This document shows, piece after piece, positions 19,341 through 27,018 of a stretch of 64,000 bases of DNA. The notes beneath the pieces are model-generated. The model had not been told where the DNA came from. It ran no database searches and worked only from the letters and a program-made list of their open reading frames with translations. The stretch comes from Alphaproteobacteria bacterium (lineage in GTDB: Bacteria; Pseudomonadota; Alphaproteobacteria; Caulobacterales; Hyphomonadaceae), in NCBI GenBank assembly GCA_016125405.1, contig WGLW01000010.1, forward strand, positions 62,001-126,000, in the 5' to 3' direction. Position 1 is the stretch's first letter, and the number at the start of each line of letters is the position of its first letter. A program made the translations under genes and the position numbers.

Positions 19341-19418
19341 TTATCGACTGTCAACGGCGTCGCGTTCACAGTTGCAGCGATCGATTCCGGAAACTGGATG
19401 GGCGCGGCTCGGCGCTGG

Positions 19419-20474
19419 TCAGACGCCGCCGCTCGAGATCGAGAACTTGCGGCGGGCGCCAAGCAGGCGCTGCGCATCAGCGATGGCCTGCGCTGCCGAT
19501 TCCGCCAGCTTGAAACGAGGCTCGGTGCGCAACGCATCAAGCGCCTCGGAGAGATGTTCGATCGATTCCCGCAGCAGCACCGGATCGAAGCGTTTCTCTG
19601 CCTTCAGGCGCAGCGCACGGCCGAGATTGATCTTGGCTGCGATCCAACGGTCGGGCGCCTCGCTGCGGTTGATATCGGTCAGCGTGGCGCGGGTGATCTC
19701 GACCGACTGATCGAGCCAGGCCTCGTCACCGGCGAAGGCCAGCTGCAACGCGCCCGAGGCGGCGTCATCCACCATCTCGGCAAGCAGTTTCGGATCGGCC
19801 GCCGGTTTCTCTGCGAGGATCTCCAGGAGGTTCTCGACCACCGGCTGCAACCGCTCGGACCGGAAGTCCTGCGGCCGGCCAAGCGCCGGGCGGAACTGTT
19901 TCGCAGCTGCGTAGGCGACGGCCCGCGACAGCGCTTCGGTCCACATCGCCTTTTTGTCGGGCATGCGCAGGGTTTGCGCCGGGCGCCGCTTCTCGAACGG
20001 ACTGGACGGACGGCTGGCGATGCGCGCCACGCCGCGCGTTCCGCGCTGACGCTCACCCCACATCAGCAGGTCAGCGCCAGTCCGGCGGAGCAGGAGGTCG
20101 GCTTCCTGTTCATTGCTGATCGTCCCCGGAAAGGGAATCACGCGGAACGGTCCGCCAAACATGAAATCTGAGAGATGCTGGTCGGCAGTCTGGCGCAGGA
20201 AACGGCCAACCGCGCCTCGCCGGCCGCCGCCGCCGCGCACGACCAGCATGCGCGCGCCCACATCCTTCATGCGCTGAATGCTCGCCGCGGTCGCCGCCCG
20301 ATGAACGGCGGCAAGCATGCGAAAGACAGACCGGATCACAAGGAAAGCCAGGACCAGGCCGATAAGCACGGCAAGGCCCGCGCCGATGCGCGACAGGACG
20401 GGCGACGCCGCAAGGAAAGCGTCGCCACGGGTCCACAGCCCCTTGGCCTGGTTCAAGATCAGGGAAACATCCAT
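19419..20474 (-). CDS. Membrane-anchored protein of unknown function
   Basis: A 351-residue protein with one membrane segment at about residues 28-50 (RIGAGLAVLIGLVLAFLVI) and a large soluble part. The C-terminal half is alpha-helical with regularly spaced leucine/alanine pairs that look like degenerate TPR-type repeats (KINLGRALRLKAEKRFDP, SIEHLSEALDAL). I do not recognise a named family. It is the last chromosomal gene before the prophage. Confidence 0.75.
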   Translation of the reverse strand: MDVSLILNQAKGLWTRGDAFLAASPVLSRIGAGLAVLIGLVLAFLVIRSVFRMLAAVHRAATAASIQRMKDVGARMLVVRGGGGRRGAVGRFLRQTADQHLSDFMFGGPFRVIPFPGTISNEQEADLLLRRTGADLLMWGERQRGTRGVARIASRPSSPFEKRRPAQTLRMPDKKAMWTEALSRAVAYAAAKQFRPALGRPQDFRSERLQPVVENLLEILAEKPAADPKLLAEMVDDAASGALQLAFAGDEAWLDQSVEITRATLTDINRSEAPDRWIAAKINLGRALRLKAEKRFDPVLLRESIEHLSEALDALRTEPRFKLAESAAQAIADAQRLLGARRKFSISSGGV

Positions 20475-20607
20475 AACAGCGTCCTGCCGGCCCCAAGCGC
20501 CCGGTGCTGCGGCGGTTCTTCATACACGCAGGCCCAAATCCGGCGCAACGGGCCACGGCGCCGCGACAGTCATGGCCGGCTGCGTCTGCCAGTCACGCTG
20601 GGGAAAA

Positions 20608-20655
20608 TGGCGACCCCGACTGGATTCGAACCAGTGGCCTACGGTTTAGGAAACC
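20608..20655 (-). other. attL: 3' part of tRNA-Arg(CCT)
   Basis: On the minus strand these 48 bases hold the anticodon loop TTCCTAA, the T arm with TTCGAAT and the acceptor 3' strand CGGGGTC followed by GCCA. The D arm and 5' acceptor strand are missing; the upstream sequence does not resemble a tRNA. This is the expected product when a phage inserts into the 3' half of a tRNA gene. The intact tRNA should be at the other prophage end, outside the window. Confidence 0.85.
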
Positions 20656-20701
20656 ACATAAAAGCTGTTTTGAATCAGCGGAAGTTCCGACTTTCGTTAC
20701 T

Positions 20702-21922
20702 CTAGGAGACGTTCCGTTCGGCTGTTTCAGGGCTGGAGTCGGAACCGGCTTCCAGGGCGTCCCTCATCGCCTTGCGGCCGTCCTCGCGGTGCTTCTGCAC
20801 CTTGCGGGAGGTCAGCACATCCGGTGGCGTGTAGGTCGCGTGAAGCCTCGAGTTCGTGTCCATTGAGTTGGCGAGGAACTTCGCCCGCTCCTCAGGCGAG
20901 GCGCCGCCGATATGGGCCTCCTTGTTGGCGGTGCGGCGGATGTCCATGGCAACCCGGCGCTGCGCCTGCGGCCTCAGCTCCTCGCCAGGTAGAGCGGCGT
21001 CGCGGACCCAGGCGAACTCCCGGGCGAACTGGGCGGCGTCGCGCCAGGCCTTGCCGGTGACGTCACTGACCAGCAGCACAGCATTGGGGAGCGGGGTCAC
21101 GGCGCCGCCCTTGGTGACGTGGACCTTGAGATCCTCGAAGAGGTCGGCCGGGATCGAGGCCATGACGACGCCCCGCTTCTTTTTGCGGCCCTCGACCTTC
21201 TTGCGTTCGCGGTGGATGTAGGGCCCGTCCTTGTCTTCACCGATCATGGCGAGGGTGAGGGTCCGGGCATCGACCGGGGAGAGCGCCGCGGCGTACATGA
21301 CGCGGATGGCCAGCGCCATGTTGGGCTGTTTGAGCTCCGTCGCCTTGTCAATAAGTTTGTCAATTTCAGCAGGTGAATAGATCTGTGTCCGGCCGTCTGG
21401 CTGGCTGTTCTCGATGGTGCCGGCCGGCGACTTTTCGATCAGCTGGTAGTCAACCGCGGCGTTGAGCATCTGACGCAGTTTCAGTATCGTGCGCCAGCGG
21501 ACATACTCGCTCTCCGTGATCTCATTGAGATGTTCGACGAAGGCTTCGATGTCTGACGGCATGATCGCGCGGAGCTGGAGATTGCCAAGCTTTGGCCCGA
21601 TGCGCTTCCAGGCATCGCGGAGTTCCTGCTGGGTCTTGTCGGCGCGTTTGTAGAAGGCCGGGCGGTGGGACCACTTCCACCAGAACTTGCCGAACGATCC
21701 CCGCGGCCAGGGGTTCGCTTCGTTGCGGGGGGCCATGCGGTTCTGGCGCAGCGCGTCCAGCTTCTTGTTGTGCTGTTCGGCGACGGCCATGGCGCCGAAG
21801 CCATCGTGACCCAGGGACACCCGCTCCAGACCGTAGCGCTCACAGTCGGTCTTCTTGGGCTCCCAATAGGCATGGACGCCCTTCTTGACGACGTAGTAGC
21901 GGGGACGTTTGCGATGGGTCAT
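20702..21922 (-). CDS. int: Phage integrase (tyrosine recombinase)
   Basis: A 406-residue site-specific recombinase next to the tRNA attachment site. An N-terminal SAM-like core-binding region is followed by a catalytic domain where MDIRRTA carries the second arginine and ATYTPPD the tyrosine nucleophile. Other active-site positions look unusual: the region expected to hold the first arginine reads ALSPVDARTL, and the usual histidines are replaced by Met (MDIRR) and Asn (LANSMD). GGAG lies six bases before the ATG. It ends the leftward early operon. Confidence 0.85.
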   Translation of the reverse strand: MTHRKRPRYYVVKKGVHAYWEPKKTDCERYGLERVSLGHDGFGAMAVAEQHNKKLDALRQNRMAPRNEANPWPRGSFGKFWWKWSHRPAFYKRADKTQQELRDAWKRIGPKLGNLQLRAIMPSDIEAFVEHLNEITESEYVRWRTILKLRQMLNAAVDYQLIEKSPAGTIENSQPDGRTQIYSPAEIDKLIDKATELKQPNMALAIRVMYAAALSPVDARTLTLAMIGEDKDGPYIHRERKKVEGRKKKRGVVMASIPADLFEDLKVHVTKGGAVTPLPNAVLLVSDVTGKAWRDAAQFAREFAWVRDAALPGEELRPQAQRRVAMDIRRTANKEAHIGGASPEERAKFLANSMDTNSRLHATYTPPDVLTSRKVQKHREDGRKAMRDALEAGSDSSPETAERNVS

Positions 21923-21992
21923 GGCAGGCTCCAGGGTTCCAGCCAGCCAACGGTGAGGCCAGCTGCCTCAACAGTGCATGAAAGCCGCCAGG

Positions 21993-22262
21993 TCAGTCGT
22001 CGTCCGGGAACGCCCGGTCGATCTCATCACCGGTCTGCGGCTCTGTGAAGGGCTGCCGGGACGCCCGGATCCTGAGACCGTCACGGTTGATCGTGATGTC
22101 GACATGGTCGTAGCCGGCCTCGGCGCACCATTTGAGATGTTGGCCCACAGAGGGCTGCCGCGACGGGAAGAACTGGACCCCAGCGGATTGTGCGGACCTG
22201 CAATCATCCTTGAAAGGTGGTGGCAGCTCGACCTGGGGCAGGTTGTTAAATTTCCCGACCAT
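21993..22262 (-). CDS. Small phage protein, unknown
   Basis: An 89-residue acidic-ended protein (C-terminus DEIDRAFPDDD) without recognised domains. CAEAGYDHVDITINRDG suggests a small alpha/beta fold. Its ATG touches the stop of the upstream gene, supporting this frame over the overlapping ORF in another frame. Confidence 0.55.
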   Translation of the reverse strand: MVGKFNNLPQVELPPPFKDDCRSAQSAGVQFFPSRQPSVGQHLKWCAEAGYDHVDITINRDGLRIRASRQPFTEPQTGDEIDRAFPDDD

Positions 22263-22519
22263 CAGTTCGGCGCTCCTCCGGCTGACTTAACTGCATCGAT
22301 CGCAACGGCATTGCCGATCTCGATGTTCCTGGCGACGAGCTGCATCGCCATGTCTGGCGTCATCTTGCGTTGGTCCTGCAAGGCGATGAGGTTGCCGACG
22401 AGCTGACTCACCAGCGCCAGCATTTCCTGCGCGTCGAGCGCGGGGTCCAGAGCGGCCTTGAGGCGAGCCATGCAATCGATGTGACGCTGGTTCGGTTTGT
22501 GGGGTCGCACCGGCGGCAT
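22262..22519 (-). CDS. Small helical phage protein, unknown
   Basis: An 85-residue, mostly helical protein (MARLKAALDPALDAQEMLALVSQLVGNLIALQ). No family recognised. The start codon at 22519 overlaps the stop of the membrane protein gene upstream, which decides the start against the longer in-frame ORF. Confidence 0.55.
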   Translation of the reverse strand: MPPVRPHKPNQRHIDCMARLKAALDPALDAQEMLALVSQLVGNLIALQDQRKMTPDMAMQLVARNIEIGNAVAIDAVKSAGGAPN

Positions 22520-22728
22520 CAGTCGTCCTCCTCGACGGTAAGCGAGATCAGCCAGCCAACAGCATTGGCAACCAGGAGAATGGGGACGCTGAGCGGCCAC
22601 AGAACGATGACCAGGGCGACGCCCCATCCCGGGATGTCCGGCGGCGGGGGATCCCATGCGGCGATGTAGAGCGAGACCAGCAGGCCGCCGACGAGCCAGA
22701 TCAGGAGCAGGGTGGCGAAGGGCATCAC
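22519..22728 (-). CDS. Small two-span membrane protein, phage
   Basis: A 69-residue protein with two hydrophobic segments (about residues 4-22 and 36-58) separated by a proline-rich turn (WDPPPPDIPGWG). Unknown function. Its start overlaps the stop of the upstream HTH gene. Confidence 0.6.
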   Translation of the reverse strand: MMPFATLLLIWLVGGLLVSLYIAAWDPPPPDIPGWGVALVIVLWPLSVPILLVANAVGWLISLTVEEDD

Positions 22729-22922
22729 GTCGTCTCCCGGTTCAGCGCCGAGAAGGTCAGGCGCAGGGCTTTGGCTTTGTCGAAGACGTCCTTGGTTTCC
22801 CGGACCGGGTAACCGGCGATGGCCAGGGTGTCGGCGATCTCGAGCGGCGACAGCCGGCAGCCGACGAGATGGCGGAGAAGATCAACCTCGGTCTCGTTCC
22901 ATGGTTTCCGGACGAAGTTCAT
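22725..22922 (-). CDS. Small GcrA-like HTH protein
   Basis: A 65-residue protein whose first half (WNETEVDLLRHLVGCRLSPLEIADTL) follows the tryptophan-led helix-turn-helix pattern found at the start of GcrA. It lacks the C-terminal half of GcrA, so it could be a DNA-binding domain alone. It starts within the stop of the upstream gene. This assignment is by pattern only. Confidence 0.5.
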   Translation of the reverse strand: MNFVRKPWNETEVDLLRHLVGCRLSPLEIADTLAIAGYPVRETKDVFDKAKALRLTFSALNRETT

Positions 22923-23128
22923 GCAGGCCTCCCGTAGAGACCCATCCGGAGCTGTGTCTTCCCGAAGGCGTGACCGGACGAGCAGGCCACTTCATCGCGC
23001 TGACGGAGCCCGTGTACACTGCACCCGCCTGCTGTCGCTGAGGTCGAACAGTAGACGACGCAGTCACCACAGCGGGCGGGGATGTCCCGCGTTGCCACTG
23101 GTCGATCGAACAGGTCGGCTTGGGTCAT
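22919..23128 (-). CDS. Small cysteine-rich phage protein
   Basis: A 69-residue protein with cysteines in CGDCVVYC, GGCSVHG and ACSSGH, suggesting a small zinc-binding module. No family recognised. ATG 23128 overlaps the methyltransferase-like stop at 23125, which fixes the start. Confidence 0.5.
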   Translation of the reverse strand: MTQADLFDRPVATRDIPARCGDCVVYCSTSATAGGCSVHGLRQRDEVACSSGHAFGKTQLRMGLYGRPA

Positions 23129-23772
23129 GCTATTGCTCCCAGTCCGATCCGCCTCACATGCCCGCCCCACTGATCGGCCATGGCGCTGGCGATGCCGGCG
23201 AACGAGCGTGACCGCTCTTTCCAGCGCTCAGGTCCGGGCGAAGCGTGATGCACGCGGGGCGTCCGGCCTCCGACAATCTCGGTGGGGACCAGCTTGGGCA
23301 GGTTCTTCAGCCAGAGGCAGGTGCCTTTGATTTCTCCATGGCCGAACTGCCACGGCTGGATGGTCTGCGCGGCGGGCTCGAAATTGCGGATGGCCGCCTT
23401 GGCGTGGCGGTGCATGATCGGGTTTTCAATGGCGATGCGCTCGATCGGCGCATTCCAGAAAGCCGAAAACAACTCCGCGCCCTCGCGCATGTCCGACCAC
23501 ATCTGACCGACGGTTTTTCCGGCGGGGGGTGCGTTCAGCCAGCGGACGCCGGAATTGCAGAGGCGCGTGCATGGGGGATGGGCGACCATGAGTAGGTCCC
23601 AGCCATCGTTCAGCAGGTCGCGCGCGTCGCCCCGGATATGCCGGTTGCTGCCATCCTCGGCGGCCAGTAGGTCGCAGGACCAGGCGTCATGCCCCCGGTC
23701 GCGAAACGCCCGCCGGACGACGCCGGAGAACTCGCAGGCGACAAGGACGCGAGGGGTTCTGCCTGGTGTCAC
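23125..23772 (-). CDS. DNA cytosine methyltransferase-like protein
   Basis: A 215-residue protein starting with GTG. VLVACEFSGVVRRAFRDRG resembles the cofactor-binding start of C5 cytosine methyltransferases, and HPPCTRLCNSG resembles their catalytic PPC loop. It is shorter than a full methyltransferase and the usual ENV motif appears as IAIENPIM. Such truncated proteins are common in phages; activity and target are unknown, with host DNA defence as one possibility. Confidence 0.6.
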   Translation of the reverse strand: MTPGRTPRVLVACEFSGVVRRAFRDRGHDAWSCDLLAAEDGSNRHIRGDARDLLNDGWDLLMVAHPPCTRLCNSGVRWLNAPPAGKTVGQMWSDMREGAELFSAFWNAPIERIAIENPIMHRHAKAAIRNFEPAAQTIQPWQFGHGEIKGTCLWLKNLPKLVPTEIVGGRTPRVHHASPGPERWKERSRSFAGIASAMADQWGGHVRRIGLGAIA

Positions 23773-23936
23773 GTCGCCACCGAGGCACGCACCAAAAGCG
23801 CGAAAAACACGGCGGCGGCTATCAGCAGGCCGGCCGCCAAAATCAGAGTGACGATGATGGCACTGGAGCGCCTTATGCGCGCGACCTTCAAACGCGCCTC
23901 ATCGTCTGTCATTCGCTCGTTACTGTTTTCAGTCAT
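23769..23936 (-). CDS. Small single-span membrane protein, phage
   Basis: A 55-residue protein with a charged N-terminus and one long hydrophobic helix (SSAIIVTLILAAGLLIAAAV). Unknown role. Overlaps both neighbours by four bases. Confidence 0.55.
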   Translation of the reverse strand: MTENSNERMTDDEARLKVARIRRSSAIIVTLILAAGLLIAAAVFFALLVRASVAT

Positions 23937-24334
23937 GCCATTCTCCCGAAGACGCGGTCGCAATGCTCCGGACACCAGGACTGGCCAGGCTTCGACGTCA
24001 GCCCGCAGTACCGATGTGCCGGGCTTCTGGGGTCGCCGATGATGTAGCGGCAGCTGTCCGGCCGCAGCTCATGGATCTCGAGAAGCAGCGGCGCCGTCTT
24101 GATCGGGACGATGGGCTTCAGCGGGCGCGGCGGCAGCGAGATATTGCCTATGGTCTTCGGTCTTCGCTGGCTTCTGCGGCCGTCGATCTCGCGCTTCAGC
24201 CCCATGCGGTCAAGCTTTCCGCAGATCGTTGGACGGGAGACGCCGTAGTCTCTGGAGATGGTGCGCGCGGTCTCGCCCCTATCGAAGCGTTGCCGCAGAT
24301 CCTCCTCGCGTTCGGGTGTCCAGAACGGGCCCAT
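23933..24334 (-). CDS. GcrA family cell-cycle regulator homologue
   Basis: A 133-residue protein with the GcrA layout: N-terminal helix-turn-helix (FWTPEREEDLRQRFDRGETARTISRDYGVSRPT), a basic linker, and a C-terminal region with CRYIIGDP, RYCGLTS and WCPEHC. In alphaproteobacteria GcrA works with sigma-70 at promoters carrying CcrM-methylated GANTC sites. A prophage copy could redirect host cell-cycle transcription or drive phage promoters; that is inference. It overlaps the ASCH gene start at 24334. Confidence 0.83.
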   Translation of the reverse strand: MGPFWTPEREEDLRQRFDRGETARTISRDYGVSRPTICGKLDRMGLKREIDGRRSQRRPKTIGNISLPPRPLKPIVPIKTAPLLLEIHELRPDSCRYIIGDPRSPAHRYCGLTSKPGQSWCPEHCDRVFGRMA

Positions 24335-24780
24335 CAGGCAGCGGGCCTCCTGTCGTTGGCCTCGAAATCCCGCCACCGAATCAGCACGCCCTCGAAGACA
24401 TCGACGCCCTCGTGTTCCTTCGCCCAGAACGCCTCGAGCTCCTTCCAATCCTTGAAGCCGTCTTCGCGAGCGAAGGCGTTGCACTCACGCGCGTACGTTG
24501 GATAGGTGGCGAACCGAGGGTCCGTGTTCGTCGAGGACCAGGACTTCGAGTAGCCCCGCCGGATGTGCGCTCCGAAGAACAGCTGGACCGGATACACAGC
24601 CTCAGCGGTCGCCGTGCCGATCAGCTTGCACTGCGCCGTGCGCATGCCCGTGAAGAGCTGCAGGGCTTCGCCTGGTACGGCGTGTCGACTGCGCCCGGAG
24701 CGATAGGCCCTGATCGTCTGGCGCTTCGTGCCGGTAGAGATCGGGTCGACAAAGCGCGGGCGGAAAGAATAGGCGACCAC
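24334..24780 (-). CDS. ASCH domain protein
   Basis: A 148-residue protein with the phage-type ASCH start: SFRPRFVDPISTGTKRQTIR, where the GTKRQTIR segment is characteristic of this small RNA-binding PUA-like fold. The C-terminal helical part is rich in Trp and acidic residues. The role may be RNA or modified-nucleotide binding, unproven. It sits three bases after the repeat protein gene. Confidence 0.75.
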   Translation of the reverse strand: MVAYSFRPRFVDPISTGTKRQTIRAYRSGRSRHAVPGEALQLFTGMRTAQCKLIGTATAEAVYPVQLFFGAHIRRGYSKSWSSTNTDPRFATYPTYARECNAFAREDGFKDWKELEAFWAKEHEGVDVFEGVLIRWRDFEANDRRPAA

Positions 24781-24783
24781 CGA

Positions 24784-26124
24784 TCAGGTCTCCACCGCCG
24801 GCGCGTAGTCCTCGGGCGACGCGAAGGCGAGTTGCGCCGGGTTGGACTTGACGCGCCAAGTCGAGGCAATGGCGGCGTGGCATTCGCGACCGGCGCGGCC
24901 GCCATAGGCGTTGGGATCGACACGCAGCATGTAGCGCTTGTGGTCGCCAGTTTTCGGATCGGGCGAACTGTCGGTGACACACACCATGACGACGGGCTCG
25001 TCGTCCGGAACCTCGAGACGGATCAGTTCGCGCGGAAAGCCCAGAGCGTCTTTGTCGGAATGGACGACACGGCCGCCTTCCTCCTCGACATATCTGGCAT
25101 AGCCGAAGCGGTCCATCATGACCCGGCGGACTTCGGCGTTCCGTTCGCCGGTGATGTGTTTTGCTGTCAGCTGGTCCGGCGTCTCGATGATCCACGCGGG
25201 GATTCGGACGCCATTGACGGCGTGAAGCGTGTAGCCGTCGCGATAGAGCAAGGCCGGACCGGCGGTGTTGTGGAGCCTGCCGCGGTCATCGACATTGACC
25301 TGCTCCGGCCGGTCGGTGAGAATGACGAAACGATCGAACGGATACCACCAGCCGACCGACTGACTGATCGCGATGTGGGCGTCGAGCATCGCCTTCTCGC
25401 GTGGTGAATAGACGACGCCGAGTCGCTGTGCGCCTTCGAGCCACGGCCAAAGCGATTCGTGCTGACCCCAGAACCATGTACCCGTGTACTGGAGTTTCTG
25501 GTCCCAGAGCTGGTCCCCGAGCTGGTCCCCGAGCTGGTCCCCGAGCTGGCCCCAGAGCTGGTCCCCGAGCTGGTCCCTGAGCTGGCCCCAGAGCTGGTCC
25601 CTGAGCTGGCCCCAGAGCTGGTCCCCGAGCTGGTCCCTGAGCTGGCCCCCGAGCTGGTCCCCGAGCTGGTCCCCGAGCTGGCCCCAGAGCTGGTCCCCGA
25701 GCTGGTCCCTGAGCTGGCCCCAGAGCTGGTCCCCGAGCTGGCCCCAGAGCTGGTCCCTGAGCTGGCCCCCGAGCTGGTCCCTGAGCTGGCCCCAGAGCTG
25801 GTCCCTGAGCTGGCCCCAGAGCTGGTCCCTGAGCTGGCCCCAGAGCTGGTCCCCGAGCTGGTCCCTGAGCTGGCCCCAGAGCTGGCTCAGCTTGAATTCC
25901 TTCGGCCAGGTCTGGCAGAGCAGGTTGATGTAGAGTTCGGCGGCGAGCGGCGATGAGAGCCGCACGACGTAGGGTCGAGGTTTCCCAATCGATTCGTAAA
26001 GAACGCCCACGGCGTCAGCGGCGCGGTCGAAGTCTGCCGCAGCGGTAGATCGGCCCGCGGCCAGAAATTCCGCGTAAGTCGAATCGATGACCAAACGACG
26101 GGCGGGGGTAAGATCGGTGATCAC
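24784..26124 (-). CDS. Repeat-containing DUF6745-like protein
   Basis: A 446-residue protein in three parts: an N-terminal helical region, 32 tandem four-residue units of the form QL(W/R/G)(G/D), and a C-terminal domain of about 220 residues with GWWYPFDRFVILTD and HNTAGPALLYRDGY..NGVRIPAWII, resembling the DUF6745 family as I recall it. The function is unknown. GTG 26124 is preferred over TTG 26142 because a GGAG site lies seven bases before it. The repeat predicts a regular extended or helical rod between two globular domains. Confidence 0.75.
   Translation of the reverse strand: MITDLTPARRLVIDSTYAEFLAAGRSTAAADFDRAADAVGVLYESIGKPRPYVVRLSSPLAAELYINLLCQTWPKEFKLSQLWGQLRDQLGDQLWGQLRDQLWGQLRDQLWGQLRDQLGGQLRDQLWGQLGDQLWGQLRDQLGDQLWGQLGDQLGDQLGGQLRDQLGDQLWGQLRDQLWGQLRDQLGDQLWGQLGDQLGDQLGDQLWDQKLQYTGTWFWGQHESLWPWLEGAQRLGVVYSPREKAMLDAHIAISQSVGWWYPFDRFVILTDRPEQVNVDDRGRLHNTAGPALLYRDGYTLHAVNGVRIPAWIIETPDQLTAKHITGERNAEVRRVMMDRFGYARYVEEEGGRVVHSDKDALGFPRELIRLEVPDDEPVVMVCVTDSSPDPKTGDHKRYMLRVDPNAYGGRAGRECHAAIASTWRVKSNPAQLAFASPEDYAPAVET
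25501..25884 (-). repeat. 32 tandem 12-bp repeats inside a coding region
   Basis: A 384-base array of exactly 32 twelve-base units of the form CAGCT(G)G plus variable bases, coding QLWG, QLRD, QLGD or QLGG on the minus strand. Because the unit is a multiple of three with no stops, other frames on both strands are also open across it; those are not genes. Copy-number change would alter protein length without a frameshift. Confidence 0.95.
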
Positions 26125-26182
26125 GATGGGGCTCCGTAACAAGAGTGGGCCCGGCGCGCCGCGGAGACGCGCCGGGTTATGG

Positions 26183-26545
26183 CTAGTCGCTGACGCGGAC
26201 CAGTTCGGCCGGCGTATATTCGGTCTGCTGCAGGACCTCGTAGGCGCCCGGCGGCACCTTGACCGAACCGTGTTCGGCTTTGGCTCCCGAGATCAGCTCG
26301 TGCTTCAGAGTCGCGCCGGCGCCACCGACCAGGATGAAGTCGAAGAGGCCAGCGTTGACGTCATGTTCCGACGTCTGGAACCGGAAGCCATCGACGGCGG
26401 GGTTACGAATGGCGTGGGCGTGACCGGTCCGCTCGCCATGGGCGAGGACGATGCGTCCATGAGCATCGCGGCGTTCCTGCACGAGGCCTGCCGGGAGCCC
26501 GGTGACGGCCCTCAGACAGACGTCGCCTTGGCGATAGTGTTCCAT
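26183..26545 (-). CDS. Conserved phage protein, unknown
   Basis: A 120-residue protein starting MEHYRQGDVCLRAV with a GERTGHAHAI motif in the middle and a beta-rich C-terminal part (VPPGAYEVLQQTEYTP). Proteins of this shape recur in phage early regions, but I know of no function. AAGGA lies before the ATG at 26545, which decides against the long upstream ORF. Confidence 0.65.
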   Translation of the reverse strand: MEHYRQGDVCLRAVTGLPAGLVQERRDAHGRIVLAHGERTGHAHAIRNPAVDGFRFQTSEHDVNAGLFDFILVGGAGATLKHELISGAKAEHGSVKVPPGAYEVLQQTEYTPAELVRVSD

Positions 26546-26565
26546 TGGAATGTCCTTCCTTACTG

Positions 26566-27018
26566 CTACGGCCCCGCAGGGCCTTCGATGGTGACCGGAT
26601 GAGACTCGCCGGATGGGTGCTTCAGCGTCATGATCGGCGCATCGACCGCGGAACGGAACAGCGCCACGGAGCGCTTGGCGTTGCCCAGCTTCGCGAAGCC
26701 TTCGCCGCCGCAGGCGATCAGCCGGTTGTTGCCGGCGCGGAGATGCCAGCGCCATTGTCCGGATTCGTCGGGGAAGACCTCGAAGCGGGCGCCGACGGGT
26801 GGGGCGGGGCGGAACAGATCACTAAGCCAGTTCGGGATACCAGGCATGGGTCTCTCCTTCATGCAGCCCGCCGGATCGGCGGTTCTGAGCAAGGACTCCA
26901 GAAGGCCGGTCTCGATGGGAATGAGCGACTCACCACGTCGCCGCGCGTGATCGAGCGACCAGCGCAGCCGGTGCAGCGTCATGTCGGTGACGGCGTGTGA
27001 GGGGACGGCGGCTGGCAT
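26566..27018 (-). CDS. DUF1508 (YegP-like) domain protein
   Basis: A 150-residue reading frame. Its C-terminal half (FEVFPDESGQWRWHLRAGNN, then CGGEGFAKLGNAKRSV) matches the DUF1508 domain, a small fold of unknown function. The ATG at 27018 overlaps the upstream stop. A second in-frame ATG at 26847 has a strong GGAG site six bases away and would give a 93-residue protein holding just the domain; both forms may be made. Confidence 0.65.
   Translation of the reverse strand: MPAAVPSHAVTDMTLHRLRWSLDHARRRGESLIPIETGLLESLLRTADPAGCMKERPMPGIPNWLSDLFRPAPPVGARFEVFPDESGQWRWHLRAGNNRLIACGGEGFAKLGNAKRSVALFRSAVDAPIMTLKHPSGESHPVTIEGPAGP

Noticed and set aside
20608-20655. Complete tRNA gene
   Set aside because: The D arm and 5' acceptor strand are absent; only the 3' part is present.
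25501-25884. Repeat array considered as CRISPR
   Set aside because: Units are contiguous 12-mers without spacers and lie inside a coding frame.
25459-25956. Plus-strand frames made of VPEL/APEL or PSWS repeats
   Set aside because: They arise only because the 12-bp repeat has no stop in any frame; there is no start context or flanking domain.
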